Below, piece by piece: positions 34,484 through 42,440 of a stretch of DNA of 64,000 nucleotides. Source of the DNA: Hymenobacter sp. PAMC 26628 (lineage in GTDB: Bacteria > Bacteroidota > Bacteroidia > Cytophagales > Hymenobacteraceae). Below the pieces are notes generated by a model. The model was not told the origin of the DNA, made no database searches, and worked only from the letters and a program-made list of their open reading frames with translations. Position 1 is the stretch's first letter, and every line of letters starts with the position of its first letter. The DNA lies in NCBI RefSeq assembly GCF_001562275.1, contig NZ_CP014304.1, positions 1,984,001-2,048,000 of the forward strand. Direction: 5' to 3'. The position numbers and the translations under genes are program-made.

Positions 34484-36394
34484 ATGCACACCCGCATCCG
34501 CACCCTCGAAGAATACCACGCCGATTACAAGCAGTCCATCGAAGACCCCGACGCCTTTTGGGCCGAGGCGGCTGAGCCCTTCACCTGGTACAAAAAGTGG
34601 GACACCGTGCGCGGCGGCGAGTTTTCGCCGGGCGGTACCAGCACCTGGTACGCCGGGGCCAGTCTCAACCTCACCGAGAACTGCCTCGACCGCCACCTGG
34701 CCCAGCGCGGCAACAAGCTGGCCGTCATCTTCGAGCCCAACGACCCCAAAACCCGCCACCTGCGCCTCACCTACCGCGAGCTGCACGAGCAGGTGTGCCA
34801 GTTTGCCAACGTGCTGAAAAAGAACGGCGTGCAGAAGGGCGACCGGGTGGTGATTTACCTGCCCATGATTCCGCAGCTGGCCGTGGCCACGCTGGCCTGC
34901 GCCCGCATCGGGGCGGTGCACTCGGTGGTGTTCGCCGGCTTCTCGGCCACCGCCATCGCCGACCGCCTCAACGACGCCCAGGCCACGGTGGTGCTCACGG
35001 CCGACGGCCTGAACCGCGGCGCCAAGCAAATTCCGGTGAAAAGCGTGGTCGACGAGGCCCTGCTGCACTGCCCGGGCGTGCGCCGCGTCATCGTGGTGGA
35101 GCACACCGGCTGGCCCGTGGACATGCAGCCCGGCCGCGACATGTGGTACCACGACGAGGTGCAGGACGTGGAAAAAGATTGCCCCGCCGAGCCCATGGCC
35201 GCCGAAGACCCGCTCTTCATCCTCTACACCAGCGGCAGCACTGGCAAGCCCAAGGGCGTGGTACACACCCAGGCCGGCTACATGGTGTGGGCCGACTATA
35301 CGTTCCGCAACGTGTTTCAGGTGGAGGAAAACGACGTGTGCTGGTGCACCGCCGACATCGGCTGGGTCACGGGCCACACCTACGCCCTGTACGGGCCCCT
35401 GCTGGCGGGCAGCACCACGGTGCTGTTCGAGGGCGTGCCCACGTTCCCGTCGCCGGGTCGGTTCTGGGAAGTGATTGACAAGCACCACGTCACCATTTTC
35501 TACACCGCGCCCACGGCCATCCGCTCGCTCATGGCCCAGTCCATCGACCACGTGCTGGCCTACTCGCTCAGCAGCCTGCGCGTGCTGGGCTCGGTGGGCG
35601 AACCCATCAACGAAGAGGCCTGGCACTGGTACGACCAGCACGTGGGCAAGGGCCGCTGCCCCATCGTGGACACGTGGTGGCAGACCGAAACCGGCGGCAT
35701 CATGGTGTCGGCCCTGGCCGGCATCACGCCCAGCGTGCCCGCCCGTGCCGGCCTGCCGCTGCCCGGCGTGCAGCCCGTGCTGCTGAACCAGGACGGCTCC
35801 GAAATCGAAGGCAACGACCAGGAGGGCTACCTGGCCATTAAAGGGAGTTGGCCGGGCGTGATCCGCACCACCTGGGGCGACCACGAACGCGCCCGCCAGA
35901 CCTATTTCACTCCGTATCCTGGCTACTACTTCACCGGCGACGGGGCCCGGCGCGACGAAAAGGGCCTCTACCGCATCATCGGCCGCGTCGATGACGTCAT
36001 CAACGTGAGCGGGCACCGTTTCGGCACCGCCGAAATCGAGAACGCCATCAACCAGAGCGACTACGTGGTGGAAAGCGCCGTGGTGGGCTACCCGCACGAC
36101 GTGAAGGGCCAGGGCATCTACGCCTACGTCATCTGCCAAAACGGCCCCCCTACCACCGACCTTGAGCTGCAAATGGCCGAGGCCAGCATCATCGAGGCCG
36201 TGGTGGCCGAAATTGGCCGCATCGCCAAGCCCGACAAAATCCAGATCGTGAGCGGCCTGCCCAAAACCCGCTCCGGCAAAATCATGCGCCGCATCCTGCG
36301 CAAAGTGGCCGAGGGCGAAACCACCAACCTCGGCGACGTTACCACCCTGCTCGACCCGCTGGTGGTGGAGGAAATTTTGGCCGGCCGCAAGTAG
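34484..36394 (+). CDS. acs: Acetyl-CoA synthetase
   Basis: 636 residues from the ATG at 34484 (MHTRIRTLEEYHADYKQS). The core motifs are YTSGSTGKPKGVVHTQAGY, WVTGHTYALYGPLL, VDTWWQTETGGIM and the regulatory Lys in KTRSGKIMRRILRK. Length and motifs match bacterial Acs (AMP-forming), which turns acetate into acetyl-CoA. It is the last gene of the transport/sensing/activation run and is followed by a good terminator. Confidence 0.95.
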   Translation: MHTRIRTLEEYHADYKQSIEDPDAFWAEAAEPFTWYKKWDTVRGGEFSPGGTSTWYAGASLNLTENCLDRHLAQRGNKLAVIFEPNDPKTRHLRLTYRELHEQVCQFANVLKKNGVQKGDRVVIYLPMIPQLAVATLACARIGAVHSVVFAGFSATAIADRLNDAQATVVLTADGLNRGAKQIPVKSVVDEALLHCPGVRRVIVVEHTGWPVDMQPGRDMWYHDEVQDVEKDCPAEPMAAEDPLFILYTSGSTGKPKGVVHTQAGYMVWADYTFRNVFQVEENDVCWCTADIGWVTGHTYALYGPLLAGSTTVLFEGVPTFPSPGRFWEVIDKHHVTIFYTAPTAIRSLMAQSIDHVLAYSLSSLRVLGSVGEPINEEAWHWYDQHVGKGRCPIVDTWWQTETGGIMVSALAGITPSVPARAGLPLPGVQPVLLNQDGSEIEGNDQEGYLAIKGSWPGVIRTTWGDHERARQTYFTPYPGYYFTGDGARRDEKGLYRIIGRVDDVINVSGHRFGTAEIENAINQSDYVVESAVVGYPHDVKGQGIYAYVICQNGPPTTDLELQMAEASIIEAVVAEIGRIAKPDKIQIVSGLPKTRSGKIMRRILRKVAEGETTNLGDVTTLLDPLVVEEILAGRK

Positions 36395-36463
36395 GTGGGG
36401 CCCCCGCGCTAATGCCAAATGGGCATAACCGTTTTATATTCCCCAATCTGCTCTTAATATAGT

Positions 36464-36498
36464 ACGCCCTGCTGGCCTTGCGCCGGCAGGGCGTTTTT
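36464..36498 (+). terminator. Terminator after acs
   Basis: ACGCCCTGC (36464-36472) pairs with GCAGGGCGT (36486-36494), with GGC/GCC pairing inside. Five T end at 36498. Confidence 0.88.
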
Positions 36499-36523
36499 GT
36501 GTGCCTGCTGGGGGCCTGGTGGG

Positions 36524-37762
36524 CTACGCTGCGCCCTGCAAGTACAGCCGGAACGTGGTGCCCTGGCCCTCCTGGCTGGTAACCTCGATGCGGCCGCCCT
36601 GCGCCTGCACCAAGCGGTTGACCAGGAACAGGCCCACGCCGGTGCCGGAAGCCGAGTGGGGGTGGAAGCGGCGGAACAGCTGAAACAGCTCATTGCCGTG
36701 ACGCTCTAGGTTGATGCCCAGGCCGTTGTCCTGCACCTCCAGCACGGGCTGGCCCGCGGCCCACAGCGTGCGCAGCCATACCTGCGGGGCCCGGCCGGGG
36801 TGGCAGTACTTGAGGGCGTTGGCCAGCAGGTTGAGCAGGATGGTGCGCAGGTTGCTGCGCACGTAGGGCAGCGCGGGCAGGGCCCCAAAATCGGTGTGCA
36901 CCCGGGCCCGGATGGCCTGCACCTGGGGCCCTAAGGCGGCCACCACCTCGGCTACCAGCTCGGCCAGGGCCACCGGCTCGGAGGCCAGCTCGCCGGGCCC
37001 GCGCTCGGCCTGCACGGCAGCGGCCAGGGCGGTGATGGTGGTGCTCAGGTCGAGCAGCGAGCCATCGACCAGGCGCAGTACCTGGGCCTCCTCGGGGTCG
37101 TGGAAGGTGGCGCTGCGGCGCAGCTCGTCAAAGAGCCCGCGCAGGTTGTTCACCGGCTGCTTGAGGTCGTGCGAGGCCGCGTACACGAAGTTGTCGAGGT
37201 CGCGGTTGGTGCGGGCCAGCTTGGCGTTGGTGGCGGCCAGCTCGGTGTTGGCGGCCACGAGCTGGGCATTTTTCAGGTTGATTTCCTGCCGCGTTTCCGT
37301 CAGCGCGTCCAGCGAATCGCGCAGCTGCTGGTTCACGGCGCGCACCTCGCCGTGGTAGCGGGCCTCGTACTGGCGCCACTCGTTCTTCTCGATGGCGTGG
37401 AGTACCGTTTTGGCCAGCAGCGCGGGGTCGAATTGCTGCTTCACCAGGTAGTCGAGGGCCCCGGCGTTGAGGGCGCGCACGGCCAGCGCTTCGTTGCCGC
37501 CGCCGGTAACCATCACCACGCACAGGCTTTCGGGCGGGGCCAGCTGTAGCAGCCCCGCCAGCACGTCAAGGCCTTCGGCGTCCGGCAGGCTGTAGTCGAG
37601 CAGCACGCAGTCGGGGCGGTGCACCAGGAACTGGGCCCGGGCCTCGGCGCCCGTGGCAGCTTCGCTAAACGTCAGCCGCTCAGTCCCTAATTGCTTGCCC
37701 AGGTACCGTTTGTATAATTCCCGGTCCTGCTCATTGTCGTCAACGAGTAAGATTTTCTTCAC
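36524..37762 (-). CDS. Response regulator-histidine kinase (REC-HisKA-HATPase)
   Basis: A GTG at 37760-37762 begins VKKILLVDDNEQDRELYKRY, so the product is 412 residues; the longer frame upstream is the antisense of no known protein and overlaps the next gene. The receiver domain has Asp56 in CVLLDYSLPDAEG. A coiled coil (about 130-195) leads to the HisKA box ASHDLKQPVNNL (His198). HATPase motifs are LNLLANALKYC, DNGLGI and GTGVGLFLVNRL. It lies 11 bp after the Rcp1-like regulator, the last gene of the phytochrome operon. It could receive phosphate from the phytochrome branch and signal onward. Confidence 0.9.
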   Translation of the reverse strand: MKKILLVDDNEQDRELYKRYLGKQLGTERLTFSEAATGAEARAQFLVHRPDCVLLDYSLPDAEGLDVLAGLLQLAPPESLCVVMVTGGGNEALAVRALNAGALDYLVKQQFDPALLAKTVLHAIEKNEWRQYEARYHGEVRAVNQQLRDSLDALTETRQEINLKNAQLVAANTELAATNAKLARTNRDLDNFVYAASHDLKQPVNNLRGLFDELRRSATFHDPEEAQVLRLVDGSLLDLSTTITALAAAVQAERGPGELASEPVALAELVAEVVAALGPQVQAIRARVHTDFGALPALPYVRSNLRTILLNLLANALKYCHPGRAPQVWLRTLWAAGQPVLEVQDNGLGINLERHGNELFQLFRRFHPHSASGTGVGLFLVNRLVQAQGGRIEVTSQEGQGTTFRLYLQGAA

Positions 37763-37773
37763 CCGACCAATGG

Positions 37774-38220
37774 TTATAATAACCGCGGCAGCTCCGCGGT
37801 TTCGAGCCAGTACTGGATGGTGACCCGAATTTTCTCCTCCAGGGCCGCGTAGTCGATGGGCTTGGCGAGGTAGCTGTTGGCCCCGAGTTGGTAACAGGCG
37901 TCGATATCGGTCGCACTGCTGGACGTGCTGAACACGATGACCGGAATGTAACTCAGCCGCGGGTCGTTTTTGAGTACCTCCAACACGGCGCGGCCGTCGG
38001 TGCCGGGCATGTTCAGGTCGAGCAGCACAATGGAGGGCAGCACCTGGGGCCAGCCCACAGCCTTGCCGTAGCCCAGCAGGTAGTCCAGGGCCTGGTCGCC
38101 GTCTTCGCAGCGCAGCACCGGGTTTTGCAGTGCGTGCTTGCGGAAGGCCCGGCCCAGGGCTGTGTAATCCTCGGCGCTGTCTTCCACCACGAGCACCGGT
38201 TTTAGCGGGGTATAGGTCAC
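37774..38220 (-). CDS. Rcp1-like response regulator of the phytochrome
   Basis: 148 residues with a single receiver domain. Acidic residues are in VLVVEDSAEDYTAL, Asp68 in IVLLDLNMPGTDG, the Thr/Ser site in VIVFSTSSS and the Lys in YLAKPID. The spaced insertion between beta-2 and beta-3 (LLGYGKAVGWPQVLPS) is typical of Rcp1/phytochrome partners. The ATG directly abuts the phytochrome stop (38220/38221), indicating co-expression. No output domain. Confidence 0.92.
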   Translation of the reverse strand: MTYTPLKPVLVVEDSAEDYTALGRAFRKHALQNPVLRCEDGDQALDYLLGYGKAVGWPQVLPSIVLLDLNMPGTDGRAVLEVLKNDPRLSYIPVIVFSTSSSATDIDACYQLGANSYLAKPIDYAALEEKIRVTIQYWLETAELPRLL

Positions 38221-40527
38221 TTATAGGCTTTTTGAAAGGGTAAAGTAGAACGTGGCGCCGTGGCCCAGGGCCGACTCCACCCACAGTTGGCCGCCGTGCT
38301 TTTCAACCATCTTTTTGGCAATTGCCAAGCCCGCGCCCGAGCCGCCGCCGTATTTTTCTTGGCCGTGCAGGCGCTTGAAAAGTTTGAAAATGCTACTGTG
38401 GTGCTTGGCGTCGATGCCAATGCCATTGTCGCGTACGTAGAACAAATAATAATGGTCGAGGTTTACGGCCGCCGCGGGCCCGCCGGGCGCGGCGGGGCCC
38501 CAGCCCACGGTCACGGTTTTGGTGGGCTGGTCGTCGTATTTCATGGCGTTGCTCAGTAGATTGCTGAACACCTCGAGCAGGCGCAACCGGTCGCCGCGCA
38601 CGGCGGGCCACGGGGCCCCGGCCACCACCAGCTGGGTATGGGTTTGCTCGAGGCGCGGGCGCAGCAGGTCGGCGGTTTCGGCCAGCACCTCGTTGGGGTC
38701 TACGTCGACCGCTACCAAATCGGTGCGGCCTACCTGCGAGAGACGGAGCAGCGACTCAATCAGGCCCTCCATGCGCTGGCTCAGGCGCACTAGTGTCTGG
38801 AGCTTGTGCACGCCGTCGGCGTCGAGCTGGGCCGCGTAGTCTTCCAGCAAAAACAGCGCGTAGTTGTGAATGCCCCGCAGCGGTTCCTTGAGGTCGTGCG
38901 AGGCCACGTAGGCAAACGAGTCCAGCTCGTCGTTGCTGCGCTCCAGGGCCGTGTTGAGCGCACTCAGGCTCTGGGCGCGGGCCTGCAACACGTTGAAGGC
39001 CTTGAGCTGCAAGTCGGCCACGTGCTGGCGGATTTCGCGGGCCGCGGCCAGCTCCAGGGGCAGCCAGGGCGCGGCGGTGTGCTCCACCAGCTGCTTCCAG
39101 GCCTCGAACGACTGGCGCGGGGAGAGGAAAATCTGCCCGTCGGCCAGCAGCTGGGGCTTGTCGTTGCGGCCGGCCCAGGTCACGGTTTGCACCACCTCGG
39201 GCCGGAACCAGAGCAGGTAGTGGCCGGGCGCGTCGGCCAGCGCCGCGGCGATGAGGCCGCTGGCCGTGGCCCGCAGCGCCGGGGCCCCCGCCGGGTAGTG
39301 AGCAACCAGCGAATCGGTGTGGAACAGGGGCCCCGGGGCGTGCTCGGTCAGCCAGGCCAGCAGCTCGCGCACCTGCGCCGCGGTGGGCGTGTGGCCCAGC
39401 AGCTGCACTTCGCCGCCGAAGCACACGGCCACCCCGCCGCAATCGAACACCTCCTGGATGCTGGGGCCCGGCTGGGCCAGGGCCCCCACAAAATCGTCGG
39501 CGCGGGTCACGCGCTCCAGCAGTTGCGCCAGCCGCTCGCGCACGCGCAGGTGGTAGGCGTACTGGTCGGCGCGCACCTTGCTGGCAATCAGGGCCGAGAA
39601 CGTTTTGCCGATGAACTGGCACAGCTCGCGCAGCTCGAAACCCACGAGCCGGGGCGTGCGGTGGTGGCACGTTATCATGCCCCACAGCTTGCCGTCGTCG
39701 ATGAGCGAGATGGTCATTGTGGCCGCCGAGCCCAGGTGGTGCAGGTATTCGAGGTGAATGGGCGACACGCTGCGCAGCACGGCGTAGGTCATGTCGGGCG
39801 GGCGGCCGGTGGTGGGGCTGAGGCCGGGCACCAGCGGCACCGGCGCGTAGGCCGCGTCGGGGATGAAGCGGAGCCAGTTTTTGAGGTACATGGCCCGCGC
39901 CTGCTGCGGAATGTCGGAGGCCGGGTAGTGCAGGCCCAGCCAGGGGGCCAGGTCGGGGTGGATGGCCTCGGCAACGACTTCGCCGCTTTCGTCGGGCGCA
40001 AACCGGTAAATGGCCACCCGGTCGAAGCCCGTGATGGCGCGCACCTGCTCCGCGGCGTGCTGGCAAAAGTTGAGCACCGTGGGCGCGGCCAGCATCTGGC
40101 CCAGGGCCGCGTTTAGCATGGACAGGTCGAGGGGCGCGGCGTCGGTTTCGGCCACTGGCTCAAACTCCACCCACAGCAGCCCGTCGTAGCGATGCATAAT
40201 GAGCTTGAAGTACGGCTGGCCGGCCACCGCCTCCAGCCGGGCGCCCAGCAGCTGGGTCGTTTCGGTAAGCGTGGCCAGGCGGCCCTCCACTTCGGCCAGC
40301 CGGGCGGGGCCCAGCAGCTGGCCGAGGCCGCCACCCAGTAGGCTTTCGGCCGCGCGGCCCACCAGGGCCCCGGTGTTGGCGCTGGCCTGCACCACGCGGT
40401 GGGTGCTGGGGTCGAGGCACAGCAAAAAGCCGTAGGGCTGGATGGCTCCGGGCAGGTGAATCGGCTCCCGGTCGCAGTTGGTGAGGGTGATGGGGGCGGT
40501 TATAAGGTCGTTGTCGGTCAGGCTCAT
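38221..40527 (-). CDS. bphP: Bacteriophytochrome histidine kinase (PAS-GAF-PHY-HisKA-HATPase)
   Basis: 768 residues from the ATG at 40525-40527. The biliverdin-attachment Cys18 lies in ITLTNCDREPIHLPGAIQPY, as in bacteriophytochromes. The GAF domain bears the PASDIPQQAR motif and CHHRTPRLVGFELR. The PHY region (about 330-500) includes the tongue-like segment WAGRNDKPQ. The HisKA box is YVASHDLKEPLRGI (His544), and the ATPase domain has NLLSNAMKY, DNGIGID and GSGAGLAIAKK. It senses red/far-red light in the cytoplasm. The heme oxygenase gene overlaps its start by 4 nt, supplying chromophore. Confidence 0.95.
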   Translation of the reverse strand: MSLTDNDLITAPITLTNCDREPIHLPGAIQPYGFLLCLDPSTHRVVQASANTGALVGRAAESLLGGGLGQLLGPARLAEVEGRLATLTETTQLLGARLEAVAGQPYFKLIMHRYDGLLWVEFEPVAETDAAPLDLSMLNAALGQMLAAPTVLNFCQHAAEQVRAITGFDRVAIYRFAPDESGEVVAEAIHPDLAPWLGLHYPASDIPQQARAMYLKNWLRFIPDAAYAPVPLVPGLSPTTGRPPDMTYAVLRSVSPIHLEYLHHLGSAATMTISLIDDGKLWGMITCHHRTPRLVGFELRELCQFIGKTFSALIASKVRADQYAYHLRVRERLAQLLERVTRADDFVGALAQPGPSIQEVFDCGGVAVCFGGEVQLLGHTPTAAQVRELLAWLTEHAPGPLFHTDSLVAHYPAGAPALRATASGLIAAALADAPGHYLLWFRPEVVQTVTWAGRNDKPQLLADGQIFLSPRQSFEAWKQLVEHTAAPWLPLELAAAREIRQHVADLQLKAFNVLQARAQSLSALNTALERSNDELDSFAYVASHDLKEPLRGIHNYALFLLEDYAAQLDADGVHKLQTLVRLSQRMEGLIESLLRLSQVGRTDLVAVDVDPNEVLAETADLLRPRLEQTHTQLVVAGAPWPAVRGDRLRLLEVFSNLLSNAMKYDDQPTKTVTVGWGPAAPGGPAAAVNLDHYYLFYVRDNGIGIDAKHHSSIFKLFKRLHGQEKYGGGSGAGLAIAKKMVEKHGGQLWVESALGHGATFYFTLSKSL

Positions 40528-41102
40528 GGTTGGTTCAGCCAAGCGTCGAGGCGGTGAAAGGCGCGGCTGGCGGCGGCCACCACGTCGTCGGGGCCCGCGG
40601 CGGGGGCGGCCTCGGCCAGTTGCTGGCAAAAGGCTTTCCACAGGGGCCCCGTGCGCGCGCCATAGCCCGTGAAGTACTGGCGCAGCGGAATGCCGGCCTT
40701 GGCCAGCTGCCGCGCAATGACCTGCCCGCCCAGCGTCGAGCCCTCCATTACGTACATGGTGCCCAGCAGCTGGGCGCGGGTGCGCAGCGGCGGCATGGCC
40801 GGGCACAGCGGCGGGGTGGGGGCCCCGGGCACTTCCGGTAAATCTTCCAGGATGAGGTGGGCGCGGAATCGCTCGGCCAGGTCCCAGGCCGGCGAAAAAT
40901 CGGCCGCGTGGGCCCGCAGGGCCGTTTCGTAGGGCTGCAAAAAGCCGTACATCTTGGCCAGGAACTGCGCCGTGCCGGCCGCTGTGGGCGCACCCGCCGC
41001 CAGGGCCCGGTTGAAGGCCTGCTGCTCCAGGGCGTCGTGGTAGGGGCGGGTTTCGTGGCGCAGCCGCAGCAGGATGGCCGGCGTTTCGGGAGGATTAGGC
41101 AA
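40524..41102 (-). CDS. bphO: Biliverdin-producing heme oxygenase (BphO/HemO-like)
   Basis: Family sequence begins at LPNPPETPAILLRLRHETRP. I chose the TTG at 41100-41102, giving 192 residues; an upstream ATG frame adds unconserved residues. The proximal heme-ligand region is TRPYHDALEQQ and the distal helix contains LGTMYVMEGSTLGGQ. It cleaves heme to biliverdin, iron and CO. Its TGA overlaps the bphP ATG (ATGA), so translation is probably coupled and light-sensor assembly is matched to chromophore supply. Confidence 0.88.
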   Translation of the reverse strand: MPNPPETPAILLRLRHETRPYHDALEQQAFNRALAAGAPTAAGTAQFLAKMYGFLQPYETALRAHAADFSPAWDLAERFRAHLILEDLPEVPGAPTPPLCPAMPPLRTRAQLLGTMYVMEGSTLGGQVIARQLAKAGIPLRQYFTGYGARTGPLWKAFCQQLAEAAPAAGPDDVVAAASRAFHRLDAWLNQP

Positions 41103-41509
41103 GGCGGAATTATTGGGGAGGCAACGGAAGTAAGGTTGCAAAGAAAGGTTTTTGTGCTCGCAACCGCGCCGGGGCCCCCGCCGCGGCCCCACCCAAACGC
41201 TCTGCTTCTGAAACGAATGGCCGGCTAATTTCCTGAATGAATACGAACAATTCCGGGACTAAAAAACCTCGGTTTGGCTGCGGCATAACGGTGACATAAT
41301 GCGGAGAGATGTGAGCCTTATATGAAGTTTGTGACTTTCGAATCAATTAGTTATTGTAACAGGTATTAGAACTTTATATAGGTTAATTGCCCGATAAATA
41401 AATTGGTTTAGGGGAAATAAATTGGCGTCAGCTTTTTGATAATACAGGTTTCTTAGCGCTGGGGGTTAGCGGGTGGAAATTTGGCCCCGGCAAATCAAGT
41501 GCCCTCGTC
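41103..41509. other. Spacer between the phytochrome operon and the scar locus
   Basis: An AT-rich gap of 407 bp with no convincing gene. It should hold the minus-strand promoter of the heme oxygenase-phytochrome operon, and a former plus-strand promoter for the truncated gene at 41510. No clear operator is seen. Confidence 0.4.
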
Positions 41510-41818
41510 ATGCGTTTGATGAATCGACTGTACGCCCTGCCGATTTGCTTGCTGACGCTGCCACTGGCGGTGCTGGGCGGCACCATAAAAGGCCGCGTGG
41601 TGCCCGCACCGGCGAGCCACCAATGGGAACCACGGTGTACTTGTGCCGCACCGGCCGCAGCTGCCCACTTCAGCGACCGCGCAGACGTGAACTACGTGCC
41701 CTTAAACCAATAGTTCCCCCACGGCCTATTCGTGGCCATATCCGACAACAAAACCTCTTACTACTACCGCTGGCAAGACCTGTTGGGCCCCAACTTGGAG
41801 CCAGTGCAATGGGGAACA
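41510..41818 (+). pseudogene. Scar: TonB-receptor start fused to a phytase-like end
   Basis: The 5' part encodes a signal peptide (MNRLYALPICLLTLPLAVLG), then GTIKGRVV. After a one-base loss it continues in another frame as ARTGEPPMGTTVYL, the start of a carboxypeptidase-regulatory domain of TonB receptors. The 3' part, in the first frame, reads DRADVNYVPLNQ, a TAG at about 41711-41713, then FPHGLFVAISDNKTSYYYRW, resembling the C-terminus of beta-propeller phytases. TonB receptor-phytase gene pairs are common in Bacteroidota. A large internal deletion would leave such a scar. The phytase call rests on a short motif. Confidence 0.45.
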
Positions 41819-41829
41819 ACGATTGGCGA

Positions 41830-41891
41830 GCCCTCGCCCGCAAAAAGCCCGACCAGGATAGCAATCCGTCGGGCTTTTTGCGGACGAGGGC
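41830..41891. terminator. 24-bp bidirectional terminator hairpin
   Basis: Arms 41830-41853 and 41868-41891 match at 23 of 24 positions around a 14-nt loop. The arm includes GCAAAAAGCCCGAC and the mate GTCGGGCTTTTTGC, providing T runs on both strands. It ends the scar gene and the convergent hypothetical gene. Confidence 0.85.
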
Positions 41892-41906
41892 CCGCGAGTG
41901 AGTGTG

Positions 41907-42428
41907 CTAGGCTTGGCAGCGCCGGTGCTTTTTGGAAGGCTTCTTCTCGTCTTTGGAGCTAAGCAGCACGATGGCCCCGGCCGTTAGCAAAGAAACGGTG
42001 GCCAGCTTGGCGATGAACCCCGAGCGATTGTACTTCCAATCCATTTTGGCGCCGCGCTCCGCAAAAATGTTGGGCACGTGGCCGTGCACGAGGTCGGCCA
42101 GTACGCCTTCCACCATGTCTACCCGGTCGGCCAGCAGCAGGGGGAGCCAGTGCGGGTACACCGACTCGCTGTACTTGAACGCCCAGCGCCGAATGGCCCC
42201 GCTGAGCCCGTGCGGCGGCAGCGGCGTGCCGAAAACGGCCGACACGTTTTGGCGCTCGATGGATTTAAGTACTTCTTCATCCACCAGTTGCAGCGTGGGG
42301 CGGTGCTTGCTATCGGGGTCTTGGCCCACGTTCATGCGGTGGCGCATGGGGTAGGTGGGGTCGTTTTTGGGGTCCGCGTCGATGCCCCAACCGGGCAATA
42401 GCCCCGGGTCTTTTGCAGTGTTTTCCAT
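41907..42428 (-). CDS. Conserved hypothetical protein with C-terminal membrane anchor
   Basis: 173 residues. The N-terminal half is polar (MENTAKDPGLLPGWGIDADP; YPMRHRMNVG). A central region has ALRRWAFKYSE-like and LLLADRVDMVEGVLADLVHG helices. One hydrophobic helix (FIAKLATVSLLTAGAIVLL) precedes a basic tail (KDEKKPSKKHRR), suggesting an anchored protein. No domain is recognised. It ends 12 bp before the start-side of the alcohol dehydrogenase stop, so it is probably co-transcribed with that upstream gene. Confidence 0.8.
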   Translation of the reverse strand: MENTAKDPGLLPGWGIDADPKNDPTYPMRHRMNVGQDPDSKHRPTLQLVDEEVLKSIERQNVSAVFGTPLPPHGLSGAIRRWAFKYSESVYPHWLPLLLADRVDMVEGVLADLVHGHVPNIFAERGAKMDWKYNRSGFIAKLATVSLLTAGAIVLLSSKDEKKPSKKHRRCQA

Positions 42429-42440
42429 AATGGGTCGGCG

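Noticed and set aside
41473..41901. 142-codon plus-strand frame
   Set aside because: Only its TGEPPMGTTVYL part is protein-like, and that is better explained as one segment of the frameshifted scar gene; the tail runs through the terminator.
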